DNA of 64,000 nucleotides from Linyphia triangularis (Eukaryota > Arthropoda > Arachnida > Araneae > Linyphiidae): the NCBI GenBank assembly GCA_963978545.1, contig OZ021722.1:39325365-39389364 (forward strand), given 5' to 3'. This document shows, one piece after another, positions 10,600 through 22,218 of this stretch. The stretch's first letter is position 1. Every line of letters starts with the position of its first letter. The translations under genes were made by a program, and so were the position numbers. The notes under the pieces were generated by a model, which did no database searches, was not told the origin of the DNA, and saw only the letters and a list, made by a program, of their open reading frames with translations.

Positions 10600-11884
10600 C
10601 GGAAAATAAAAATTATCGCCAAAATCTAAGAATGAAGCAGCCAATTTTGCCTAATTTCACCAATGTATGACTTATAGTTTTTTTTTTAATCGAAAGTTGA
10701 AATTATGGTCATTTAATCCTGGAAAATTATAAGCTTTGTATTTAAATTATTCACCACTTATCGTTTAGCTTGATAAGCTTAGATCTAAAAAGCAATAAAT
10801 TAAAAAAAAAAAAATGAATTTTATAGCTTTTCAATAAAGATTTTTAGTATTCTTTGAATAATGCCATTGAATTTTATTGTGCAGCTATCGATGACGTATT
10901 GAAATTTAATGAAAACTTGTACCTTGTACCTAGGGCCATTACTTATACCTAGGGCCATTTGTAAAATTTCTTTAAAAACCTTCTACTTGACAGAATCTAT
11001 TATTTTAAGTATTTATATTAATCCCAATCGGAATTAATTACTATAACGACGTATGCATATCAGTTTCACATTTTTAAACTGCTCAGTGGTTCATTTTTTG
11101 TACAATGAAAAAAGACGGCCCTGTGTATTCAGGTCTCTCTAACTTATCTGTAACACTTGCAGTTTTAGCGGTGAGGTTAGACTAAATATGTTCGAACATT
11201 TGTATAAGCTATTCAATATTAGTAAAGACGAAGAAGAAAAGTTTAAATTAATGATCAAAATTTGAACGATTTATTTCAAAAACGTTTTCTTATTGCAAGT
11301 AAAGGAACGGTATATTTTCTTCTTCGTATTTTTTTTTTTTTAATTTCTTCACCTTTAAACGTGATCGGTTTCGCAAGATCTCTTCATACTTGAAAGTGAT
11401 AAAAATTTCACGTGAGGCTTATCATTGTATCAAAACACGCTTAAATACCTTAAACCTGCGACACTTAAAATGGAAAACAAAAATCGCCGTAATAGAAAAA
11501 AGTTGTCAAGAAGTAAAAGATTAATGTTATAGATAAGAGTCAAGTATTGAGTGATATGATTTAAAATACGCATGTTTTGTAAGAAGGTGCAAAGGTTAAC
11601 AGAATATACCTATTTAAAAACATGTAATAAACGGTAGAAATTATTATCTTTCACTCGAAATACTAAAACTCTTTCGCGACTTTCGATCTATTAGATGGAA
11701 TAAACAGACTGCCATCAAAACAGGAATATACAATGCAGTAATTGAAATTTTTTTCCCATATTCTTTTCAATGTGTCATATTCATCTTGCAAGTAGCTAAA
11801 GATTTTTGTTGATTGTAATTATTACAATGATTATATATGATGAATGAAAAGAGTTTTACTAATGATTTTTTCTTCTTAATCTTC
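10600..11884. other. Intergenic, nothing recognised
   Basis: AT-rich with poly-T/A runs and one trivial tandem duplication near 10929-10966. No coding or RNA signal. Confidence 0.5.
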
Positions 11885-11892
11885 TTCTAGAG

Positions 11893-12623
11893 CAGCGTTC
11901 GCCAACAACTTATAGAGACAGGTCGTATAACTTATGTTGGAGTTTCCCGCGGGCCTCAGATTTATACCGAATACGCCAATATGTATCTTTAATTGCTATC
12001 AACAATATAAAACATTTCTGAAAACAAAATATTGAATTTTTTTTTTCATCTCATTAAAATTACATTTGATATTTGATATTTTTTTTCAAATAATTAAAAA
12101 AAATAACAATTTTCATTATTACGTAAATCAAAGTCTAAAAAAGAAGTTTTTGTTTTTTTTATTGCAACCTGACAATGTGAATTGTCCTAACTATTAATAA
12201 AGGTATTTAAACTATACCTCCAGATTCCCCCGTTTTGGCCGATATCAAATGTGAGAAGATGACAGTAGAAATCGTTCCGTTTCGTCGTGTCAGTCGTCAC
12301 CGTATAGTCGATGTCAATTGGAGTATTTGTAGTAGCCAATCGTAATAAATCATTCAAATGAGAGTCAGATAAGGTATTCCTATATTTATTTTTCATAAAA
12401 TCATCTCACTGAAAGCTTCTTCAAATACTTTATTTTTGCTAAAAAGCGGAAAGCGCTCTTCCAGATACTAAACACATGCTATTTTGGACAAATTAAATAT
12501 TTGCAAAAAAGAAAAAGTCAAAATAACGAAATTTGATTTCTGTCTTTCTTTGTTGCTGGTGGGCCGCAGATAAAACTTTCGTGGGCCGGATGTGGTCCGC
12601 GGGCTGCGTAGTGGCTAACGCTA
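11893..12623 (-). mobile_element. hAT-type element, non-autonomous remnant
   Basis: The ends are imperfect inverted repeats (CAGCGTTCGCCA and TGGCTAACGCTA) flanked by an 8-bp duplication with one mismatch (TTCTAGAG 11885-11892; TTCTACAG 12624-12631). An 8-bp target duplication and CAGNGTTNGCCA-like ends are typical of hAT transposons. At 12295-12396 the minus strand encodes KNKYRNTLSDSHLNDLLRLA, resembling the C-terminal end of hAT-derived transposases (GTF2IRD2/ZBED-like proteins). The catalytic core is missing. Confidence 0.78.
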
Positions 12624-12631
12624 TTCTACAG

Positions 12632-13210
12632 CATATCCTATCATAATGGGACGTTAAACTGTTTTATTAGAGTGTACTTTTTAGAAAATTAAAGTACTTT
12701 AAATAATTAAGTACTTTGAAAGTTATTAAATATAAAAATTAAAGTTAGAAATTTAATAAATATTTAATATAAAAGAGATAAAAGTTACTTCAATGGGTAC
12801 TTTAAACCTTATCTAGTCGACCGTTGGTGACAAAAACTTAAAAACACCTCGCCTACTTGAAGATCCGATTCGACTAAAAATTGCGTCGAGTCCTAGCCGT
12901 TGAATGCCTCAGCTGCCCTCAGAACCGGGCATTCGTCGGACCTACCGTGTCGACGGACTAAGTTTATCTGTTTGGTGAAATTTTTGATGCACCCAATGAC
13001 GACAAGACACATGAGTACCCTTCAATGTAAAAATGTTTCTATCACGCTATCTCCATAGATAAATTTTATGTGTATACTTATTTTGAAAATGTATTACTAA
13101 TTCGCCAAATGTTCCCTTTAAGGTCTAAAAAGATGGGCTTTGGATAAAATAAAAATTGGAAGTCCAAAACCAGTTGCCTCATATTAGAATCCTAGGTCCA
13201 AACCTCAAAG
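12632..13210. other. 5' flank of gene 2
   Basis: Contains a GC-richer patch (about 12820-12970) of unknown origin, then AT-rich sequence up to the start codon of gene 2. I cannot place a TATA box or transcription start. Confidence 0.4.
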
Positions 13211-16159
13211 ATGACCAGAAGAGATTCGCCACCAACTATTTCAAGAGCACTTAGCACCTCTGGACAACTATATCAGGGGACTACGGATGACATCCCTGTC
13301 CCCACACATTTCGAAAACACAGTTCCAGAGACATCAGGTGACATACCAAAATCCACATCAATCTTCAACAGAAACCTCTTCAAAGATTTGAGACTTGAAA
13401 TTGTGTCGTTCTTATTCACATTCTCGTACGTTCTAACACGGATATCGTCCACCTCTATGATTCTGGAGAAAGTGTGCATATCCCACTTCAAGTATCCCCA
13501 ATACATATGCGACCATTTGGAGAATCATACAGAGATCAAAATCACCGTTGAAAGAGTAAGCACCAATTACCAACTTGGACACACTCTCATACAGACTGCA
13601 CCGGCTGCTTTGCTGTCGTGCTTCATCGGCCCATGGAGTGACAGTTACGGCAGAAAACCTTTAGTCCTGGTGGCCATAATGGGAATGACATTGGACACTC
13701 TAGGTTCAACAATATCGGCCTACTATCTGGACTCTCGTGTTGAGTACTATTACATAGCGGCTGCTTTCACTGGCTTGTTTGGCGGTACTGTAATCCCTTT
13801 AGCGGTTGTCTATAGTTACGCTTCGGACATGACTGCCTATGAGAAGAGGACGATGAAGTATGCTTTGATAGAAATGTCAACTGGTTTAGCGCTACCAGTT
13901 GGGGTTGCTGCCGGCGGATGGCTCTATAATTTCTTTGGTTATCCGGCTGTCTTTCTGATGTCGACAGGTGGTTTGTTTGCGAGCTTCGTTTGGGTGGCAT
14001 TTCTGTTGCCCGAAACTCGTGGCCTGGATAACAAGGACCCATGGAGTGTGAAACTTAAGAGATTGTTCACTTTCAAGACCTTTAAAGAGAGCTTCATTGC
14101 GACCGCAAAGGAAAGGCCTCACCAAGGCAGAAAGCAGATAGTTCTGCTGATATTGTCCATGTGTTTCATCATCATCGCAACTAATTGTAAGTGAGTGTCA
14201 GTCTGTTCTTTATAACGATAAAAAACAAGTGCACTTCGATAAAATGTATTCTAGATTGGTTGGTTTGTGCCCTCAATTACCTATGCTTAAAGGTATTCTA
14301 GGAAACTCTTATTGTAAGTATTTTTTAAGAAAAAAATATTGAAGTAAATTTGGGTAATGTTTAAAAATATTTTTAGAACATTTGTTTCACTCTACAGTGC
14401 CCACTTATTTCAGCTAGCTAAATAGTTTTTGTTAAAAATTTTAAAGATAATTAAGAGGTTTAACAAAAAGAAATATACTATTACTTTTTAGATTTTGTAA
14501 AAAAAACTGACTTTCAATATAATAGTGTTTAATTTTTTAAATTGTAAATTAAAAATGTCAGCCAAAATAAAAATTTAATTCATGGCAATTGAACAAAATA
14601 TTTTTGGAATTAATATTTATTTAATAGTAGTACGTAAAGGCACTATATTTTCAACTTATTTTTTAAAAAGAAAGTACTGTAGAAAATTTTGAGATCAGAG
14701 ATTTTTTTTTAATTGTTATCTCACGTTAATTTTTCATAATAGAGGAGTATAATAGATATTTAGAAATAATGCTTTTATGAAATTGTTGATCCTAATGCTT
14801 AGAATGTCTTTAAATATATTTATATCTATAAATATAATGTATAAATCAAAATGTATCGATATTCCAAACATATCTACATTTATCAAAAAATCACAATTAA
14901 TGCTTTGATATTCAAATTGTGGTGAAGTGATTCTCAAAACATTGCAAAAAAAGCTTAATAGGGTGGAGGGGGAGACCCAAAAAATAGTTTTTAGAGCACC
15001 TTTCTTGACAACTTAACTAAATGTTAACCCATTGTCCATTCTAAATATAAATCTAAAAGGCAATAAATCCCATGTTTCAAAGTTATCCAGGACTTAAATT
15101 AATGAGGTGCAGGAAATCTCAAATATGTAGGTAATTAATAATCCCCCCCCCCCCAAAGAAATACCCTTACACAACCAATTTGCATGGGTGTAAAGTTCCC
15201 GCCTTTGACTATTACTATTAAAACTTACAGATTGGGATTGGGATGAAACCTGGGCTATTCTACAACAAATGGCAAAAATAAGAACCAAGCTATTCTTAAT
15301 AAAGAAATACACTTGACTTGCACCCTGGACTTTTTGGTCGTAGCAAGTTCCCGAACAAATTCTATTGTAACCACAATGGGTCAAAAAGTTACCATCAATA
15401 GCTAATTCAAAAATAATCCGACGTGAAGAGATTCAGATTCGTATAAAAAAAATAATTCTTGCAAATATAATTCTATCAAAAAATAATATATTCTTAAAAA
15501 CCAGTTTTTTGCTATTGACTTGTATTACTTAAGAGAAAACCTGATTCTTTGAAATCAAATTCACTATTTTAAGCAGAAATTGTACTTAGCATGCGGTTTT
15601 TTTATAAGTTAATGTTCATCTATTTGATTTGTAGCGGTTGCCTTGAGTAATCTTCCAATAGTCAATTAATCAATTGCTGCAAAATAACTTATTTATTTAA
15701 TTGTGATTTATTTGGCATTAATGTAAAGTATTTGGTATTTAATTGGTATTTTATTGTAACATTGCTAAGACAAAAAAGGGTTTTGAGTACACAAACTTCA
15801 GGTAATTTGTTTAGTGACAATGGCAGTAGATACAGCAAACACAGATGCGGGACGACATGGACATTTACGAAATAAAAGTGTACTATTTATCAGAAGTACT
15901 TAATGAAAAATTAATTTTAAATCTTAAAAAAACAATTGAATTTAATTATTTAAAATATAAAAAGAAAATGTAATTAACTGATGTTCTTGATTAGTTTCTC
16001 AGAATAAACGAGTATAATTTATTTTGAAAACTCATTATTTTTTTGCATCATCTGATGTTCTTAGATAAGCATTTTCAAAATATATTATCAAACATATTTA
16101 CATTAGCCACATTCGTTAAATAATCACAAGAAATGCTGTTGGTATTGCGATATTAACAA

Positions 16160-16192
<33 letters not shown>

Positions 16193-19100
16193 AAATAACC
16201 TTTATGGGAAATTTCATATTTGTTTGTGCGTAAAGTGAATCACCAGAAAACAAATTTATTTTCATCAAAATTGCTTTATAAAATGGATATAAATTATTCT
16301 TCCCTTACAAATGTTTTCTTTTTACAGCTACAACTGATATAAGTTATCTTTACGTTCATCATCAGTTCAACTGGAACACTACAGAGTTTTCCACAATCAC
16401 CGCTATTTATTCTGTTTTTGGCCTCATTTTACTTATTATAGTTGTCCCACTTTTCAAATGGTTTCGAATAGGAGACCCCACTCTCGGTCTAATTGGGACA
16501 ACCTCAGTTCTGCTTAAGTATATTGGAATTGGATTGTCTTGGAAACAAATTACTTATCACATAGGTATGTATAAGACAGTTAATATTAATTTTCGTTGAC
16601 TACTTTAATGTTATATTCATTTTTTGACTATATTAACACTATATTCATTCATTGAATTTATCAAAAGGTTAAACTCACAGTAATCCTTCCACTTATATTC
16701 CATTACTTTTACTTCCACTTGTAAGAAAAATTATTTAGTATTGTGCAGCTTTATGCGAATTCCTATATTTTCAGCTAATCTCCTTGGTTTGCTTAATGCG
16801 TGTGCTCCTCTTGCAATTCGTTCAAGGATATCTAAAGTTGTATCAAATGATGATCTGGGTAAGATTATTAATAATTATCAACCTCAATGTTTAAAAATTA
16901 TATTTATTTAATAAATAGTTAAATGTTTATCAAGAAGATAAACTAAATGCTCAAAGTAAAAAAAAAAAGTTCTTAATGTAACTTAGATTTTCAATTCTCT
17001 GCCGTATAAAAACAGTTATAGGAATAAGAAAACTGACATTTGGAACTTAAGCATTCTAATTCTCCAAATGGGTGTAAAAATAATGTTCGAAAGCTATGAA
17101 TATTAGAAGTTACAGATCCAATACTTGCAATTTTTGATAAATCTTACTCGTATACATTGGATTTTTGTTCATTATCCAATATGATACTTTTAAACTCTAA
17201 AACATTTAATCAAATTGATACATAAACTTTTTACGTATTTATTCTTTTAACATTTTTCGTATGCCAAATATTGTTATATATTGTATAGGTTGAAGTACAG
17301 AACGCATAAGGGGGGGAGGGGAAAAAAATCAAATCCGAACGATGGCTATAGTTTCGGTTCTAATTGTCGTAGAATCTTGCAGTTTACACCAAAATGTTTT
17401 GTTTACAATTTTCTGCATGTCTGAAGCAACATTTTTTCCTTAGGGGGCTGTATACTAAGTAAATATGAAAATTTCAGTACGAACCCCTATTTTTTATATT
17501 TTCATTCGATTTAAAATACATAGTTTACCCTAAATACCAAATTTCATTTCATTATGTTGAGAAACACGTCATTTATGAGCGAAAATGTTTTGATCAATTT
17601 TGAGGGCAAATCTCTTAAGCATTAGAAGAAGCAAATGTTTTGCGTGCTTCAAGACGTAATCTATTACACGGTCCTTTAAAATAAGCTTTTTTACATTTTT
17701 GCTAAAATATTGAGAACCAAAAGTCAAAATGAAATGAAAAAAATTCTGGAGGGGTTTGCGACCATGATAATTCTAATGGAAGAAAAAAAATGCATGCTTC
17801 TATTTAAAAAATTGAAAACTTGTTTTATTAATTAATAATTAATTATTAAAAAACTGTTTAATACAAAAGTTGCATATTATTTATGTTTGGCCTTTAATAA
17901 ACTATCATTTGAAACAAAGATTGCTAAAATATATTAACTATTTCATAATTTATGGCTAAAAAAACAAATTTTCTTTTTAACATTAATTTGCCATTTTTTT
18001 TTACATCAATTAAATTGCGAACCACTCATCGGAAAATTATTAAATTTGGTATTTAGACGTTTTTTTTGTATTCTAAATTTAAATATGGTATAATAATATG
18101 GGGTTGCCATTGAACTATTTAAAATTTGGTTTAATTTTAATATGTAGATGACTCCTCATGATAAAAAATATATATATACAATTAATAAAGATCTTCCACG
18201 ATTTACAATGGTACTTGTCGTTTTAAACTTCATCAATTAGAATACAAGATATAGCCATCGTGCGGTGGTGTTTTTTTTTTGTTTTTTTTTTTTTTTTTTT
18301 GCGTACTATACCTCTCTAAAGTTATAAGAAATCATTAAACAACTTAAAATATGATTTTCTTAATCCCTCTATTTTATCCACAATATCACAAATGAAACGC
18401 TTGAAAAATTACTTCAATGTAAGTCCGTCTAAAACAATAATAACAATAATAATAGCTAGATATTAGCATAACTCAAATCGTACATACAGAAACATAAGTA
18501 AATAAAAAAAACAGTTAACGCTGAAACTAACTTGTTTATTAACTATATCTGACGTCACCAAGAAAAATTCATATATAAATGATTACTCCATGCACTGTGA
18601 ATGTTACGGAAAATTCAGCGTGTGAGTATTCACACTTGACTTTTTTGTGTGTTTGTTTGGATAAATTATAGTTTTTGACTAGCTGTTTTTATTCTTCTGT
18701 ATCTAAAAATTACATTATGAATTTTCTTTTCAGGCAAAGTTTTCTCATTCGTGGCCACTGCAGAGTCATTGCTTCCAGTATTAACAACAGTTCTCACTTC
18801 CCAAATATTCAATGCATTCCTCGACATATTTCCTGGTATGCCTTACATCGTCCTCGCAGTATTTCTCCTATTGCCACTATCAGTTTTCATGTAAGTAATA
18901 TGTAAATGAAATCTCCCTACTCTATTTATTAACTTTTAGATATGGGACAAGTTTAACGGAACTTCAAATATTCTATTTAATTTTTATAAAACTTTATTTT
19001 TTCTTTTAAAATTCAATCACAAAGTGCTATGCAAATTATTAAAACAATACAAAATAATTTAAACTGTTATTTTAGAAAACACATGTGTCCCGTGTGTCAG

Positions 19101-20957
19101 TTTTTTAACAATTGCATAAAAGTAAGACTTTTAAGTGCACAATTATTTTGATAACAATTACTGAAAAATTCGATATTTACGTCAATGAAAACATTTCCCT
19201 TGAAAACAGAGTTGATATTATTATGGCATAACGTTTCATTCTAAAAAGATTTTGAATCGTAATGAGAAAACTTTTTAGTTCGAAAAAGAAATTTTCAAAA
19301 AATTATAGCATTGGTGAGCAGGTATATGACTTAAGAGTATGACATTCTTTGTCCGAATTTCGCAAAATGTAGAAGAAAAAGAACCTTGACTTGTGAATTT
19401 CTTTCTTTGAATAAGTCGAATGCATCCTTTAAAGACATGTAATTTTTGTTTTTTTATTTTGATTTTGTTTCGCTTTTCCAAACATTATGCAGCTCAAAAC
19501 AATGGGTGCAAAAGAGGTAGATGTTATGAAAAGGTGTTTTCCTTTGAACACGTAAAGTTATGCAATGCCCATTCTAACTTGAAATTAATTTTTAAAAATA
19601 TTTATTTGAAATTGATTTTTATAAATTAATAAATAATTATTACAAAAATAATTCTTTAATTTTAAGCAGTTCCTTATTATCGAGAAATGAAGTCGTTTGA
19701 AAAAATACATGCACCACTTCGTTCATTAAAGGGATAAAAAATTAATACAATTTTAAAGTGCCTGGGTAAGTTTGTATTACAGAAAAAATTCAATAGTGAT
19801 TTAATTTTGTTAAAACATAATTTACTAAGGACCAGAAAGGGTACACTTTCTTTGAATGAAAATACCATATATATCTACCAAAAAGTCCAAAATTGTGTCC
19901 ACATTGAGTAACAAGTAATATAAAGTATGTGTAATTTAACTAAAAAAATATACAGACATTGTAATTGCAAAAATATCACAGTATTCCACTCGCAAAAATA
20001 GTATCTCTCGTGTGTCAGTTTCAATTGTCCCGTGCTTCAGTTCACGTTTTTGTTTATTAAAACCACACAAAAAATCTTTTAACAAAAATTTTAATAGATA
20101 TGTATTAACATTTACCCAAATGTACCTATGAATTTCAAAAATTATGAAAAGGTATAAAAATTATGTAAAATTTTAGTGCTTATAAATTTAGAGAAAATTT
20201 GAGCTTTTGTCTTGAAAGTAATTTTCTTTTATTTCTCCGTATCCCGTACTTCAGCTGCCTATAAATACATATTGGACTTAGTTAAAACAATTATTTTTCT
20301 ATATAACTTTAAGACCAACTAAAATCATAGAAAATAAAAACATAACTTGTATATTCATCATTAGTTTGTTTTTCTAATTCAAGAGTGTAAAAAGGAGCGC
20401 AAAATATCCCGTACATCAGCCACAGAATTGCCCATATTCTATTTCTTGGTTTCGAGAAAACTTGGTACGAATAAAACATTAATTATAATTTTGGAGGTTA
20501 TCCCTTTAATTTACAAGTCATTCCTATGATATTAAACTAATTTCGTATCTCTTTGCATGAAAGTTATAATTCCATAAAAGTACTCCAGCCTCAAACTACC
20601 TTTAATGAACAAAATCTGAAACATAGATTTTTTGTCGGTAATGTAATTGAAATATTTAAAAGGATTAATTGCTCGACATGAATTATTAAGAAAAATATTT
20701 GGACGAGAAAGAGGAGAAAGAGGCATTAGAACAGAATATGAAACAATCTTAATTAGAAGTTGAGTTAAAAAAAGAATTTTACTATAATGTTATATAAAAA
20801 ATAAAAAAAAATTATCGAATTTGTAATAAATTTTATTGACAATATATGGATTTTTTTCTCTAGATGGATGACCTGCTTGCCTGTTTTGGATTACGAAGAT
20901 ATGCACCAAAAAAGCTTTGAAAAGAAACGAGAAACCTATACTAAAATTGAGGAATAA
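13211..20957 (+). CDS. SLC46-like MFS transporter, complete (gene 2, 515 aa)
   Basis: Five coding exons: 13211-14186, 16328-16564, 16775-16858, 18734-18890 and 20864-20957 (TAA). All introns are GT-AG, phases 1,1,1,2. The ATG is in good context (CAAAGATGA). The product is a 12-helix proton-coupled carrier of the SLC46 (PCFT/SLC46A3) family. The cytosolic N-tail spans residues 1-60, TM1 about 62-78, and external loop 1 has C89 and C100 and an NHT glycosylation site at 105. The signature GPWSDSYGRK is at 140-149, RTMKY at 213-217 with E221 in TM5, and PETRGLD at 267-273, followed by the long central loop and TM7 up to the exon 1 end. Exons 2-4 encode TM8-12. The C-tail ends RETYTKIEE with a YxxΦ-type sorting motif. 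An AATAAA follows 38 bp after the stop. Gene 3 is its closest paralogue. Plasma-membrane or lysosomal location, and substrate, are unknown. Confidence 0.93.
14187..16327 (+). other. Gene 2 intron 1
   Basis: 2.1 kb. Holds a C-run at 15144-15154, a poly-T run at about 16160-16186 and a moderately GC-richer patch (14940-15420) that may be an old repeat. A 96-codon minus-strand frame in that patch has no recognisable domain and I do not call it a gene. Confidence 0.6.
16859..18733 (+). other. Gene 2 intron 3
   Basis: 1.9 kb, more than half of it made up of the inverted-repeat element at 17292-18314. Intron 2 (16565-16774) is only 210 bp. Confidence 0.7.
17292..18314. mobile_element. Inverted-repeat (MITE-like) element in gene 2 intron 3
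   Basis: The two ends match as inverted repeats of about 75 bp. Both contain ACGATGGCTATA (left near 17339, right on the minus strand near 18260) and TTCTAATTG, and both outer edges read GA(A/G)GTA(C/T)AG(A/T)ACGC. Purine-rich tracts separate the parts: G/A-rich on the left, and poly-T at 18271-18300 on the right. There is no coding capacity and no clear target duplication, so the superfamily is unknown. Confidence 0.65.
18891..20863 (+). other. Gene 2 intron 4
   Basis: 2.0 kb of AT-rich sequence with no recognisable repeat, RNA or open frame. Confidence 0.6.
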
Positions 20958-20994
20958 TGTTGTTTTTTTACATTTAGAAATTGTACGTATCGTA

Positions 20995-21000
20995 AATAAA
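20995..21000 (+). promoter_or_regulatory. Polyadenylation signal of gene 2
   Basis: A canonical AATAAA lies 38 bp after the gene 2 stop codon. It is the best placed signal in the 3' flank. Confidence 0.7.
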
Positions 21001-21455
21001 CAATTATTTTATTATTTTTATTACTATATAAGAGCAATTAAGTTTGATTGATTGAACTATTTTTGCTTGAATGTGCCAATCAAAGGAGTTTATATAAAAT
21101 TCATTACTAGGAATATAGTCATGAGTATAATATTGCCGTAGGGAATCAATGTTAAGGTGTTTTAATATTGAATATTCATTTTTAACAGTGCTACAATGAT
21201 GCCATGACAACGTGTTGAAATAGCGTATACAGCTTAGCATGAATTTAATATTATCGTTTGTCTTTGGATTGAGATTAAAGTAAAATATCAATTCCTTATG
21301 AATGTAAATTTTTTAATTCAATATTGGTTTATAATTGGGACAAAGTAAGGGTGAGTAAAAATCCAGCATGAAAATGTATAAATTACGTATCATCATCTGA
21401 TATAGAACTTTTCTTGAACTGTAGTTGGGAAGGACGATTAGTGGGAGATTTTACT

Positions 21456-22218
21456 TTCAATTACTCATATGTAATACATAAAGTAATGACAGTATAGTAT
21501 TCTGTCCAGAAGAGGGGAGGGAGGGAGTTTTTTTTTTCTCTGCATTTCTCTACGTTTTGGAACATTTTGATCTCAAAAAAGCGATTTAGAAAAAATGTGT
21601 GTCTGTGTTCAGCATAACTCCCGAACAAATTGACCTACGATGTTCAAATTTGGTATGAGAGTTAGTGGCGGCCATGGGACCAACCATTAAAGTTTTCGTC
21701 ACAATCGCGCATGTGCATAAGGTAGCTGTCATTGAAAAAAAAACATATTTTTCAATGATTGCTAAAAAACGGCTCTAATGATTTTGATAAAAATCGCTGT
21801 GGTAAAGCCTCTTAAGGTGTTCTGAACATCCCCCCTCCGAAATTCCCTTAAAAATGTTTTAATGGCGTAAAAAGTTGAAAAACGAATGCCTTCAACAAAA
21901 AGTTATCTTTCCTTGAGCATACCTCATCAACGATCGTTTTTTCTTCTCCCCTCAGATTCGCTTACAATAATGAATAATAGAAGGATTATCGAAAAATATA
22001 GGTCCAAAATCATCATTTTATCAAATTTTTTTTTTTTTCCCCTTTTTTTTTTCCTCTTTTTTTTTCTTTCCAAGACGCATATAAGAACTACTGCAAAAGA
22101 ATATCTCTAAAGTGGCCATTTTTTCTCAAAGAACGAGAGAAAAATATAAAAACAGCAAATGACAGATCCACATCAGTAATAGTGTAATTGAAAGTTGTGC
22201 AATGTTCCATACCCCTAG
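21456..22218 (+). repeat. Dispersed repeat A, copy 1
   Basis: One of at least four long copies of an unnamed repeat (others: 53356-55062 minus, 56757-57427, 57431-58029). It starts with a palindromic head (CTTTCAATTAC ... GTAATGACAG), then a purine/T-rich run, a conserved block with CAGCATAACTCCCGAAC and AAATTGACCTACGATG, an inverted motif around TTTTTCAATGATTGC, and a tail ending ATGTTCCATACCCCTAG. A 50-70-codon frame beginning MPSTKSYLSL recurs in several copies, but probably only because the DNA is similar. Function and superfamily are unknown. Confidence 0.75.

Noticed and set aside
13273..14125. Antisense frames across gene 2 exon 1
   Set aside because: Shadows of a strongly supported exon; they carry no domain. 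The same holds at 31495-31692, 52169-52357 and within gene 1.
15094..15384. 96-codon minus-strand frame with cysteines in gene 2 intron 1
   Set aside because: No recognisable domain, no splice context and it lies in a repeat-like patch with a poly-C run.
21886..22110. Recurring frame MPSTxSxLSL in repeat A copies as a conserved peptide
   Set aside because: The frame is seen in copies near 21886, 53698 (minus) and 57215, but it runs into poly-T, varies by indels and is explained by DNA similarity of the repeats.
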